Source: Rhodospirillaceae bacterium (GTDB lineage: Bacteria; Pseudomonadota; Alphaproteobacteria; UBA7985). Taken from it: 40,297 nucleotides of DNA. The notes under the pieces are model-generated. The model saw only the letters and a program-made list of their open reading frames with translations. It searched no databases and was not told the origin of the DNA. Below, in pieces: positions 19,226 through 28,041 of this stretch. A program made the translations under genes and the position numbers. Within the stretch, counting starts at the first letter, position 1; the number at the start of each line of letters is the position of its first letter. Location: assembly GCA_002700865.1 (NCBI GenBank), contig PAFB01000141.1, forward strand, positions 1 through 40,297, given 5' to 3'.

Positions 19226-20394
19226 AGCCCCCCCGACCGTCTCAAAATCGTGACTGCCGCAGTGGTACAGACCCCGCCGTGCGTGTCAGCAAGGGCGTAC
19301 TCAGGCGGGACTGAAGGCTGAAGCGCTCCGTGATAGCGTCCTTCGAGAAGGCGCGCTGCCGTGGCGACTTGTGCAACGCCAATCGCACCGGCGGGCGCGC
19401 CCTGTCCCATCAGGCCACCCGAGAGGTTTATGGGGCAGCGCCCATCGGGGGCAAAAGCGCCTGAGCTCAGGTCCTGATCTACCTGCTCACTCAGACCCAA
19501 GGCTGCGACGGCTTGCAGTTGAGCACCGGCATAGGCGTCGTAGACTTCAGCCGCTCCGATTGCCTGCGGGTGGATGCCAGCAGCATCACAAGCGCGTTTC
19601 ATAGCCCGCTGCTTGGCCGCAAACGACCCCGGTTCCGACCGCGCACCAAGGTGCATGTGATCCGTCGCAGCGCCGATACCAACAACCTGCGGCGCGGTTT
19701 TTCGCGGGGCAGCTTTCGCATGGGAGAGGATCAATGCAGCAGCACCATCGGACAGCGGCGAGCAGTGCAATCGGCGGTACGGGCTGGCCACCAGCGGACT
19801 GGCATCAATGGCGTCTGCATCATCCTTTCGCGGCAAGTGTGCGTCCGGGTTGGAACAGGCATTGGTGCGGTTCTGCTGGGTGACGTGCGCGAGGTGCCTT
19901 GGTCCAAGGCCTTGTTCAGCGGAGAAATGCTGCCACGACAAGGCGTAGAGCGCCGTCGCGGTCAAACCGGTCATGCCATCGGTCCAGTTGTCGAAAGAGA
20001 ACCCATAAAGCGACCGGATTTTGTCACCGGGGAGGCCAGAAGCCGAGGCATCCAGACCGATCACCGCTGCGTGGCTGATCAGGCCGCTCTGGATCGCCAA
20101 GGTTGCCATCTGAACCGCCGACTGCCCCGAACAGCCCCCGCTTTCACAGCGGACAACAGCCGCGCCGGTCAGTCCCAATTCGCTGGCAAGGATCGATGCA
20201 GGATTAAGCTGCAGGGCGAAAAAGTCGCTTTCGCTGGCTAGGTAAAGCGCCTCAATCTGGTCGGTTTCAACGCCCGCCATCGCCACTGCGTCTGCAAAGG
20301 CCAGCATCGCCCAGTCGCGGGGTCCCGTACCATCTTTGCGCCGGTTGAATGGCGTTTGCGCCGCACCGGTAACGACAACTTGAGGGTCCCACAT
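19222..20394 (-). CDS. Thiolase-family protein (SCPx/Ltp-like)
   Basis: MWDPQVVVTGAAQTPFNRRKDG; RCESGGCSGQSAVQMATLAI; SGGLMGQGAPAGAIGVAQV; start chosen at internal Met. Confidence 0.85.
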   Translation of the reverse strand: MWDPQVVVTGAAQTPFNRRKDGTGPRDWAMLAFADAVAMAGVETDQIEALYLASESDFFALQLNPASILASELGLTGAAVVRCESGGCSGQSAVQMATLAIQSGLISHAAVIGLDASASGLPGDKIRSLYGFSFDNWTDGMTGLTATALYALSWQHFSAEQGLGPRHLAHVTQQNRTNACSNPDAHLPRKDDADAIDASPLVASPYRRLHCSPLSDGAAALILSHAKAAPRKTAPQVVGIGAATDHMHLGARSEPGSFAAKQRAMKRACDAAGIHPQAIGAAEVYDAYAGAQLQAVAALGLSEQVDQDLSSGAFAPDGRCPINLSGGLMGQGAPAGAIGVAQVATAARLLEGRYHGALQPSVPPEYALADTHGGVCTTAAVTILRRSGGL

Positions 20395-20447
20395 GTCGGT
20401 CTGCTGATCTCCTCGCTCAAGGCAGCCTTTTGCGCCTGATGAACAGA

Positions 20448-20470
20448 ACTTATTTGTATTTACAAGTTGC
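20448..20470. promoter_or_regulatory. Operator candidate ACTTATTTGTATTTACAAGTTGC between thiolase operon and MFS gene
   Basis: Contains perfect TTGTA-TT-TACAA palindrome (20454-20465); aligns with sites at 32767 and 34401. Confidence 0.5.
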
Positions 20471-20512
20471 TGGCATATCAATAGCTCATCTGTGCTCTTC
20501 GTAGGATTCAAG

Positions 20513-21691
20513 ATGAGGTTTTGGCGTTACCTGACCGCCGTTGTTATGGGATTTGGTGCCGGTGCGCTTTATGGCTGGAGCGCTCTGGCGGCGCCGCTGC
20601 AGCAGGCCTTTGATGTTCGGACGGCTGAGATCGGTATGGTGTTTTCGATCGCTCTGGTCAGCTTTACTGTCGCCGTCCTGCTCGCGCCTGCGTTCACCCG
20701 CCTGATGGGGTCAGACCGAGTGCTTGCCGTGGGGGCTTTGGCGGCGGCGCTGTGTACGACACTCGCAGCCTTCGCCCCCAACTTTGCGCTGTTTGTTGCC
20801 CTCTTCAGCGTCGGCTTTGGGACCGCCAGCGGACTGCTTTATTCCACGGTCCTAACGATTGCAGCTCAGAGCCCAAGGCCCCAACTCGTCACCCCGATGT
20901 TTGTTACGGTCTTTGGATTGGGCGGCGTTGTTTTCGGGCCCGTTTGGAAAATCCTGGCTGCTGCCGATTGGGGGCTGACGGCGCTACTGCCTCTGTCGGC
21001 GCTTTTACTTATCGCCAGCCTGCTGGCTTGGTTTACGGGCAACAGAAAGACAGTTGACGGCGTTCAGGTCAAACAGAGCACAACCGATTCAGTTTCCGCT
21101 TCTGCTTCTGCTTCTGTTTCCGCTCCTGCCAAGTCGGCCACGCCGGGCCAGTTGCTGCACATCTGGTTGATCTTTGCCAGCGGCGCTTTTGCCGGTCTTA
21201 TGGTGCTGGGGCTAGCAGCAGAGATAATCGAAGCGGGCCCCTCGACCCTGTTCCTGACCAGCGCCGTACTCGCGGGCGTTGCCTTGGCCAATACAACGGG
21301 GCGCTTGTCTGGCGCGGCCTTTGGCAAGGCGGCTGACAGTCCCCTGAATGGTCTCCACGTCTCAGCCCTGATCACCCTCGTCGGGCTCACCACCGTGCTG
21401 TTGGCCCCTCAAGGGCTGGCGGTGGGGATTGGTCTGGTCCTGATCGCTGGCGGCTACGGCTTGCTGGCCTCAACAATCACCATGCTGACAGCCCGGCAAA
21501 CCCGGCCCGCTGATTTCCAACGGCATTTTGGATTGGTCTTTACCGCGTGGGGCGCGGCAGGGTTCGTCGCCCCGTGGCTAAGCGGCATCATTTTCGACCG
21601 GTACGGAGATTTCAGCTTGGCTTACCTTATCGCCGTGTCGACGACGGTGGCCTTGGCGCTGCTGGTCTGGGGATTCAGGCGGCGGCTTTAA
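20513..21691 (+). CDS. MFS transporter (OFA-like)
   Basis: MRFWRYLTAVVMGFGAGALYGWSALAAPLQQAF; about 12 hydrophobic segments. Confidence 0.85.
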   Translation: MRFWRYLTAVVMGFGAGALYGWSALAAPLQQAFDVRTAEIGMVFSIALVSFTVAVLLAPAFTRLMGSDRVLAVGALAAALCTTLAAFAPNFALFVALFSVGFGTASGLLYSTVLTIAAQSPRPQLVTPMFVTVFGLGGVVFGPVWKILAAADWGLTALLPLSALLLIASLLAWFTGNRKTVDGVQVKQSTTDSVSASASASVSAPAKSATPGQLLHIWLIFASGAFAGLMVLGLAAEIIEAGPSTLFLTSAVLAGVALANTTGRLSGAAFGKAADSPLNGLHVSALITLVGLTTVLLAPQGLAVGIGLVLIAGGYGLLASTITMLTARQTRPADFQRHFGLVFTAWGAAGFVAPWLSGIIFDRYGDFSLAYLIAVSTTVALALLVWGFRRRL

Positions 21692-22571
21692 TCAGGCGTC
21701 GTAACCGCTGGATTCCGGTCGTGCTCAGCCAGTCCCGCAGCTGCGCTTCGCCTGATTGACCAAACACACTGATGGCATCGGACCACAGCGCCCGTCCGCA
21801 CATGAAGCCGGAAAAATCGACCCCGGCTTCACGGGCCAGTTGCAGCGAGGCTTCAAAGGACTCAAACGCCACGCCGGCACTTAGGTAGACCAGCCCTTTA
21901 CCCTGCGCCGGTGCTGCCGCACGGCGGAACGCCTCCAGCGCCTGCGTGCGGCTCATGGCCGGTTCGCCAAAGCCCTCGACAAAGGCCAGGTCCACAGGAA
22001 CTTCGACTTTGAGCACATCGACCTGAAACCTTTCGTCGGCAAAGGCCTGTGTCGCCCGCGCGACCAGATTGGGTTTGATCGCTGCATAAGCTGCGCTCCC
22101 GGGTTCCAGGGTCGGGTGATAGACCAAAGGTTCCATGAGGAACTGCACCCCTGCGCGCTGGCACCGCGCGCCAATGCCCTCCACAATCTCCTGCTTACGC
22201 GCATTCAGGGCGGGGTCTTCATCAGGGGCATAGTACATGAAAAACTTAAGCTGCCTGACGCCCAGACTGGGAAAATCTTCGATGGTCAAATGGTCGGGAA
22301 GAACGGTCACTCGATCCTGACCGGTTATCCTGTAAACGTCGGCCTCAAAAGCCAGCATCCGCGCGCACGTCGCCGGATAGGCATCCAGCAGCGCTGGGCC
22401 ATATTCGGCATCAAGCAGAACCGTCGTTGCGCCCTGTCCCAGTTCTTCGAGCACCGCGCGCTTGAAGGTCACAGCATCGGTATCGAGCGCGTGGGCCCCA
22501 CGGGCTTGGCGCAGGCTGGCGGCGAGACCGCTTCCTGCATCAACGGCAACCCCGTGTATCCGCTCAACCAT
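21675..22571 (-). CDS. LacD-type class I aldolase (tagatose 1,6-diphosphate aldolase family)
   Basis: TVLLDAEYGPALLD, FMYYAPDEDPALNARKQEIVEGIGARCQRAGVQFLMEPLVY, VDVLKVEVPVDL (Schiff-base Lys context). Confidence 0.85.
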   Translation of the reverse strand: MVERIHGVAVDAGSGLAASLRQARGAHALDTDAVTFKRAVLEELGQGATTVLLDAEYGPALLDAYPATCARMLAFEADVYRITGQDRVTVLPDHLTIEDFPSLGVRQLKFFMYYAPDEDPALNARKQEIVEGIGARCQRAGVQFLMEPLVYHPTLEPGSAAYAAIKPNLVARATQAFADERFQVDVLKVEVPVDLAFVEGFGEPAMSRTQALEAFRRAAAPAQGKGLVYLSAGVAFESFEASLQLAREAGVDFSGFMCGRALWSDAISVFGQSGEAQLRDWLSTTGIQRLRRLIKAAA

Positions 22572-22574
22572 GAG

Positions 22575-23612
22575 TCAGTCCCCTAGTCCGGTGTTAAGCT
22601 GCGGGAACATCGGTGCCGCATGGGGCGCGCGCCAGTACCGGGCCATTTCGGCCGTCGGTGTGAACAGCGAGATTGAGAAGCCGCCCATTTCCTGTGTCGT
22701 GGAATAGGAACCAATCATCGGGGCCTCAGTGGGAATGTTCTTTTCGCCCAGATATCCAGCGACTTCGCCGTAGATGGTGAGCAATTCCATCATCGTTGTC
22801 CCACCTGATCCGTTGATCAGCACCAGCGTATCCGTACCCGCCGCAATCGGTCTGTCGGCCAGCAACGCATCCACCATATCCCGAACCAAAGTACGGGCAG
22901 GCGCGATCTGGCGATGGCCTGCCCCACGTTCGCCATGAACCCCCATCCCAATCGCAATTTCACCGGGCGGCAGGGTAAACATGGTTTCCCCGGTCAGTGG
23001 CGAGGTTCCGGGAAACAGCGCTGCGCCCAATGTTCGTGTGGCATCCCGCACCGCTTCGCCCAGGGCCACGAGAGCATCAAGATCCAGACCCGCTTCAGCC
23101 GCCGCGCCGAGGATTTTGTAGATGAACATGGTGCCCGCTGCGCCGCGTCGCTCGTCTTCCTGACCTTGAGGCGCTGAGGAAATATCGTCGTACATCAGCA
23201 AAGGACGGACATCGAGGCCCTGATCCTGCGCCATAAAGGCAGCCGCGTTGCCATTGATCACGTCGCCTTCGTGGCGCGATATCAGCAGAACGGCACCCGC
23301 CGGGCCGGTGACTTCGATGAGGCCATCCAGAATAGCGTCTGGTGATGGGGCCGTGAACACGTCGCCGACCACGTTGGCGTCGAGCAAGCCTTCACCGACA
23401 AAGCCCATGGCGATGGGTTCATGGCCCGAGCCGTTGCCAATGAGAACGGCAACCTTATCCGCGTCGGTCCGCAGCGCTTTACGGCGCACTACGCGACGGT
23501 TCGATGATCCCAGCGATATCAGCGCCGGATAGGCCGCAACGAAACCAGCGATCATGTCGTCCGCCATGGTTTCGCGGCTGTTATAGACCTTGTTCATGCG
23601 TTCTTGGGTCAT
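22575..23612 (-). CDS. dhaK: Dihydroxyacetone kinase subunit DhaK-like
   Basis: KVAVLIGNGSGHEPIAMGFVGEGLLDANVVGDVFTAPSPDAI; MGVHGERGAGH. Confidence 0.9.
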   Translation of the reverse strand: MTQERMNKVYNSRETMADDMIAGFVAAYPALISLGSSNRRVVRRKALRTDADKVAVLIGNGSGHEPIAMGFVGEGLLDANVVGDVFTAPSPDAILDGLIEVTGPAGAVLLISRHEGDVINGNAAAFMAQDQGLDVRPLLMYDDISSAPQGQEDERRGAAGTMFIYKILGAAAEAGLDLDALVALGEAVRDATRTLGAALFPGTSPLTGETMFTLPPGEIAIGMGVHGERGAGHRQIAPARTLVRDMVDALLADRPIAAGTDTLVLINGSGGTTMMELLTIYGEVAGYLGEKNIPTEAPMIGSYSTTQEMGGFSISLFTPTAEMARYWRAPHAAPMFPQLNTGLGD

Positions 23613-24130
23613 GGAGCCTCCCTATTCGCAAACAGCTTCAGAAGCTCAGCGACGGAGGTGGCACCGGCGTCAACATGCCCGACTCCCGCCCCTTCGACAT
23701 ATTTTGCGCGCCCCCGCCGAGCCGCCATCGCCCGAGTCGCCTCACAGCCAGCTTGAGCAGCAGTCGCCGCTTCACCAAGGGTCGCACACGCTGCCGCTGG
23801 GATGAGCGCATCAAGCATGGTTTTGTCGCCGGCTTTAGCCTGCCCGAGCATTGAAATCCGCTGGACCGCCTTACCCAAGGCTTCAGCAACGGAACCGCCG
23901 GCTTCGATATGAACGAGCGCGTCGATTACCTGCGCGAACAACATGCCGGATGCACCGCCCGCCGCCTTGCGAAAGGCCGTGCCGGGCTCTTCATCCGCCT
24001 GAGCCGCAGCGCGTAGCCCCTTGGCCATGGTTGCCCCGTGATCACCGTCGCCGGTCGCTGCATCCAGCCGGTTCAGCGTCGCCTCCAGCGCCTCAAAGTG
24101 CGCGACTGCTGCTCGCAATGCCGCGCTCAT
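23609..24130 (-). CDS. dhaL: Dihydroxyacetone kinase subunit DhaL-like
   Basis: LDAATGDGDHGATMAKG and AQAGCEATRAMAARRGRAKYVEGAGVGHVDAGATS. Confidence 0.9.
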   Translation of the reverse strand: MSAALRAAVAHFEALEATLNRLDAATGDGDHGATMAKGLRAAAQADEEPGTAFRKAAGGASGMLFAQVIDALVHIEAGGSVAEALGKAVQRISMLGQAKAGDKTMLDALIPAAACATLGEAATAAQAGCEATRAMAARRGRAKYVEGAGVGHVDAGATSVAELLKLFANREAP

Positions 24131-24963
24131 CCGAAAGTCGCTTTCATGAAGGCAAGGCTGGCTTCAGCAGCGCGGGTGGCTTCCGGCTCGATGTCCCGCC
24201 AGATGTTGAGGTCCGCGCTAGCAGGGTTCCCCGCGATAACGAACATTTCTGCGGTGATCCAACCATCATAATTGGCCGCCGCCAGACCATCTTGCACCTG
24301 CGCCCAAGGCACGTGGCCAGAACCCGGCACTCCGCGGTCGTTATCGGAGACGTGGAAATGAACCAAGGTGTCAGCCGAGGCCGCGATGGCCTGCGCCATG
24401 TCTTTTTCCTCGATGTTCAAGTGGAAGGTATCGAGCAAGACCCCCACCCGATCAGAACCCGCTGCCCGCGCCAACGCGCAGGCTTCTTCTGCTGTGTTCA
24501 GCAAGTCTGTTTCAAACCGGTTCAGCGCTTCCAGACCCAGCGTAACGCCTTCGCCATCCAGCCGGTCATGCACAGCCGCCAACGCCCGCGCCGATCTCGC
24601 CAGGCGTTCGGACTTGCGCGCCGGGTCGAACTGACCCCAGGGCGCAAACAGCACCCCGGCCAACCCGCGCGAGCCCAGTTTTGCCGTCGTCTCCACCGCC
24701 CAGTGCAGATAAGCCACCCCAGCCGCCCAGACGTCGGCGTCTGCTGAGGTGATATCGTGCGCGGTCGAGAGCCCGTCGGAACAGGTTACTTCCAGCCCAT
24801 GATCAGCAATCACTCGACCCAAGGCCGCCGCCTTCTCATCCGTCATGCCGAGCAGCGAGATTTCCACGCCATCAAAGCCCAGCTCAGCCGCCGTGCGGAT
24901 TGCAGGTTTGATGTCGTCTGTCCAGCGTGCCAGCCACAGGCCTGTGTGAATGCCAAACTTCAT
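24127..24963 (-). CDS. Sugar phosphate isomerase/epimerase (xylose isomerase-like TIM barrel)
   Basis: ELGFDGVEISLLG; LGLEALNRFETDLLNT; VGVLLDTFHLNIEEKDM; HFHVSDNDRGVPGSGHVPW. Confidence 0.9.
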   Translation of the reverse strand: MKFGIHTGLWLARWTDDIKPAIRTAAELGFDGVEISLLGMTDEKAAALGRVIADHGLEVTCSDGLSTAHDITSADADVWAAGVAYLHWAVETTAKLGSRGLAGVLFAPWGQFDPARKSERLARSARALAAVHDRLDGEGVTLGLEALNRFETDLLNTAEEACALARAAGSDRVGVLLDTFHLNIEEKDMAQAIAASADTLVHFHVSDNDRGVPGSGHVPWAQVQDGLAAANYDGWITAEMFVIAGNPASADLNIWRDIEPEATRAAEASLAFMKATFG

Positions 24964-24972
24964 GCTGTGATC

Positions 24973-26022
24973 TCAGTCCTTTGCATGGGGCAGAACCCAG
25001 ATTTTCTCAGCGGGCAGATGCAGCATGACCGTCGAACCGGTGCCGTATGTCTTGATGATCCCGGCGTCGGCGACAACGTGGAACTGATGCGCCCCAACGT
25101 CGACTTTGAGCCGCGAGTGCGTGCCAACGTAGACGTGGCTGACGATATTGCCGGAAACGACATTTTCGCCCGGCGCTTCGCAAATTTCGATGTCTTCGGG
25201 CCGTATGGTGGCAAGCCCGCTGCCCGCTTCAATGCCGCGGGGGGCGCTCCACGCGCCGAGATCGCTGGTAAAGCGGCCTTTGTCCTGCGTGCCTGTCACA
25301 AAGTTCACCCCACCAAAGAAATCAGCGATAGCGCGTGATTTCGGAGACTCATAGAACCCCATCGGCGGATCGTACTGCTGCAGCGTGCCATCGAGGATCA
25401 GGGCGATCTTGTCCGAAAGCACCGCTGCTTCCTCCTGATCGTGTGTGACGAACAGCGTGGTGATCCCCATCTCCTGCTGAATTTCCCGGATCAGGTCCCG
25501 CATCTCGAACCGAAGGTGCGCATCGAGGTTACTCAGGGGTTCGTCCAGCAACAGCAGATTTGGCTGCACGATCAACGCCCGCGCCAACGCGACCCGCTGT
25601 TGCTGCCCACCTGACAGCTCCTTGGGGCGGCGGTCGCCGAGGCTGGGCAGCTTCACCAGTTCGAGCATTTCCCCGACCCGGCGATCAATCGTGGCCTGAT
25701 CAACCTTACGCATCTTGAGGCCATAGCCCACGTTCTGGGCGATGGTCATGTAGGGGAACAGCAGATAGTTCTGGAACACCATCACCGCCCCACGCTTCTC
25801 CGGCGCGATGTTGAGAATGGACTGGTTATCAAACAGGATATCGCCGGAAGTCGGCTCCAGCAGTCCGGCAATCATCTTCATCGTCGTTGTCTTTCCGCAC
25901 CCCGAAGGTCCGAGCAGGGCAACGAGTTTGCCGCTTTCGACTTCCAGGCTCAGCGAGTCAATCGCGGGCTTTTCCTCGCCCGGGTACCGCTTGGTCAGAG
26001 CATTGATAGACAAGTGGGTCAT
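24973..26022 (-). CDS. ABC transporter ATP-binding protein
   Basis: LLGPSGCGKTTTMKMIAGL, LSGGQQQRVALARALI, LLLDEPLSNLDAHLR. Confidence 0.96.
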   Translation of the reverse strand: MTHLSINALTKRYPGEEKPAIDSLSLEVESGKLVALLGPSGCGKTTTMKMIAGLLEPTSGDILFDNQSILNIAPEKRGAVMVFQNYLLFPYMTIAQNVGYGLKMRKVDQATIDRRVGEMLELVKLPSLGDRRPKELSGGQQQRVALARALIVQPNLLLLDEPLSNLDAHLRFEMRDLIREIQQEMGITTLFVTHDQEEAAVLSDKIALILDGTLQQYDPPMGFYESPKSRAIADFFGGVNFVTGTQDKGRFTSDLGAWSAPRGIEAGSGLATIRPEDIEICEAPGENVVSGNIVSHVYVGTHSRLKVDVGAHQFHVVADAGIIKTYGTGSTVMLHLPAEKIWVLPHAKD

Positions 26023-27974
26023 GCGTGACTCTCCAATGGAATTTCAACAATGGCGACGCTGTGCGCAGGCAGGACGAGTGAAGCGTTCATCGGCCAGTCT
26101 TCGCGTTCGATTGTGACCGCCTCCGGCGCATCTTCGGTGTTGAGGGCTTGCGGGCCATGGCCCTGTATCAAGTGGATGGCGGCAGGTCCGGCACGGTCTA
26201 TGCCGCTGATCTCAAGCTCAGCCGGGCGAGCAGGGTCTCGGTTGACCACAGACAGGAACAGCGTGGCCCCGTCCGCCGAGCGGGTTGCGGCAGCGTCAAC
26301 CAGGCTGACAGCGTCAAAGGCGGGCAGGTTGCCCAGCTCGGGCGTGGCAACTGTCTCAGACGTTGCGCGACACCCAACGGCCCGGTCGCCACGGTGCCGT
26401 GTGTAGAGCTCAAGCACCAAGCCGGTGGGCGTCTTCCAGACGCCGGTCGGGCTGACCCTGAGATTGCCCATGACGTTGAGCAGATTGAAACTCGCCGACA
26501 TTTTGATCCACGCTGCCCGCTGCAGACAGGCGTTCATCAGAGCGCCGGCGTAAATCGCATCCGCCATGCTGTAGTTTTCAAAAAAATCAGGCGGCTTGGC
26601 TTCGACGTACGTGTTCCACTCGTCGAAGATAAGGGGCGGCGGCGGGTCTGCGTGCGTGCAAACAATCTCATAGGTGCGGTCGAGCATCTCCTCCACTTCA
26701 TGAGCCGAGGCGACCTTGGGCCAGTACATTTCCTCCACCACAGGCGTCACATCGCGCTTTTCTGTGCGGATCGAATAGTAATGGACGCTGAGTTTCTTGA
26801 TGGCGGTCCCAGCCGTGTGAAGCACCAACTCGTTCCAGTGCCCGTAGAGGTCAGCGGGCGCGCCCACCGCAATAAGGTCCAGTGTCGGGTCAACGGCGAG
26901 CATGGCAGCGGCATAGTCGAGGTAGCGGCGGGCATAGGTTTCCGCGTCACAAGTACCAACCTGCCAGTTGCCAAATTGCTCGTTACCGACGAACCAAGTG
27001 CGCACGTTGAAGGGCTCCGGGCTGCCGTTTGCGGCCCGGATTTGGCCCATCGGCGTGTCAGCATCACCGTTACAGTACTCAACCCAACGCGCCGCTTCGG
27101 CCGGATCGGCATTGCCCATGTTGATGGTGAGGATTGGTTCTGAACCGACGTGACGGCACAAGTCGATGAACTCGTGCGTACCCACGTCGTTCGGCTCCCA
27201 CGTATTCCAGGCCGGGTCAAGGTAGCCGGGCCGCTTATCCCGTGGGCCTAAGCCCTGCTCCCAGCGATAGGCCGAAGCGAAGTTGCCGCCGGGCCAGCGC
27301 AGAAAAGTCGGCGTCCAGTCCTTCAGCGTGGCGACAACATCAGCGCGGTGCCCGTCCAGCGTCCGAGCCGGCATGACTGACGTACAGCCGATCCAAAGAC
27401 TGCCCTGCTCAGCATGCGCGATGGAGAATAGCGCGCTGTTGTCGCTGGCCGTGACCGTCAGATTCCGCCGGTATTCCTGCCAGTCCGGGCCAACCGCATT
27501 GATTGTCCAGGTCTGATCCCCCAGGACAACCTGCACCTGCTGCCCCATGCCCTTTAGCACCAGGCTGATGGTGTAGGTCGCGCCAGCAACGACTGTAAGG
27601 CCGTCCTGCTGCACCCCATGAAAACCGCCATCTGCGTCCCGGATGGTGATACGCTGGGACTGATCGCCGGTGTAGAACTCACTGTTGTCGTGCACACACA
27701 GCACCCGCTGATAATCGGGGGCCAGGGCGGTCCAGGGGGTTACAACGCCGTAGCTCGAATCATGATGCGACAGGCGTTCATTCGCGCCCACAAACATCTT
27801 GTCGTGGCCGAGGAACTTGCGGTTTCTCAGCATTTCCGCCCAGTGCCCCTGATAAACGCAGCGCCCGATATGTTCGAGGTTGGCCCCATATAAATGGTCA
27901 TGCACCGCGCCGCGATCGACGCTGAGGTCGATGGCGATGGAGCCTTTGTGCGAAGGGTGGGAGGAGCCGGGCAT
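26019..27974 (-). CDS. GH51-type alpha-L-arabinofuranosidase-like glycoside hydrolase
   Basis: FLRWPGGNFASAYRWEQGLGP, WFVGNEQFGNWQ (acid/base), LIFDEWNTYVEA (nucleophile); no signal peptide. Confidence 0.85.
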   Translation of the reverse strand: MPGSSHPSHKGSIAIDLSVDRGAVHDHLYGANLEHIGRCVYQGHWAEMLRNRKFLGHDKMFVGANERLSHHDSSYGVVTPWTALAPDYQRVLCVHDNSEFYTGDQSQRITIRDADGGFHGVQQDGLTVVAGATYTISLVLKGMGQQVQVVLGDQTWTINAVGPDWQEYRRNLTVTASDNSALFSIAHAEQGSLWIGCTSVMPARTLDGHRADVVATLKDWTPTFLRWPGGNFASAYRWEQGLGPRDKRPGYLDPAWNTWEPNDVGTHEFIDLCRHVGSEPILTINMGNADPAEAARWVEYCNGDADTPMGQIRAANGSPEPFNVRTWFVGNEQFGNWQVGTCDAETYARRYLDYAAAMLAVDPTLDLIAVGAPADLYGHWNELVLHTAGTAIKKLSVHYYSIRTEKRDVTPVVEEMYWPKVASAHEVEEMLDRTYEIVCTHADPPPPLIFDEWNTYVEAKPPDFFENYSMADAIYAGALMNACLQRAAWIKMSASFNLLNVMGNLRVSPTGVWKTPTGLVLELYTRHRGDRAVGCRATSETVATPELGNLPAFDAVSLVDAAATRSADGATLFLSVVNRDPARPAELEISGIDRAGPAAIHLIQGHGPQALNTEDAPEAVTIEREDWPMNASLVLPAHSVAIVEIPLESHA

Positions 27975-28041
27975 TTTACCTCATGTCACTTTCATTCTTG
28001 TTGTGGTCGCCGCGCGTCGGGGTTGGTTGCCTTCAAGCCGA

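Noticed and set aside
23851-24747. 298-aa plus-strand ORF across DhaL and epimerase genes
   Set aside because: Arg/Pro-rich shadow ORF antisense to two conserved coupled genes.
26148-27143. 331-aa plus-strand ORF inside GH51
   Set aside because: Antisense to a GH51 gene with both catalytic motifs; typical of high-GC sequence.
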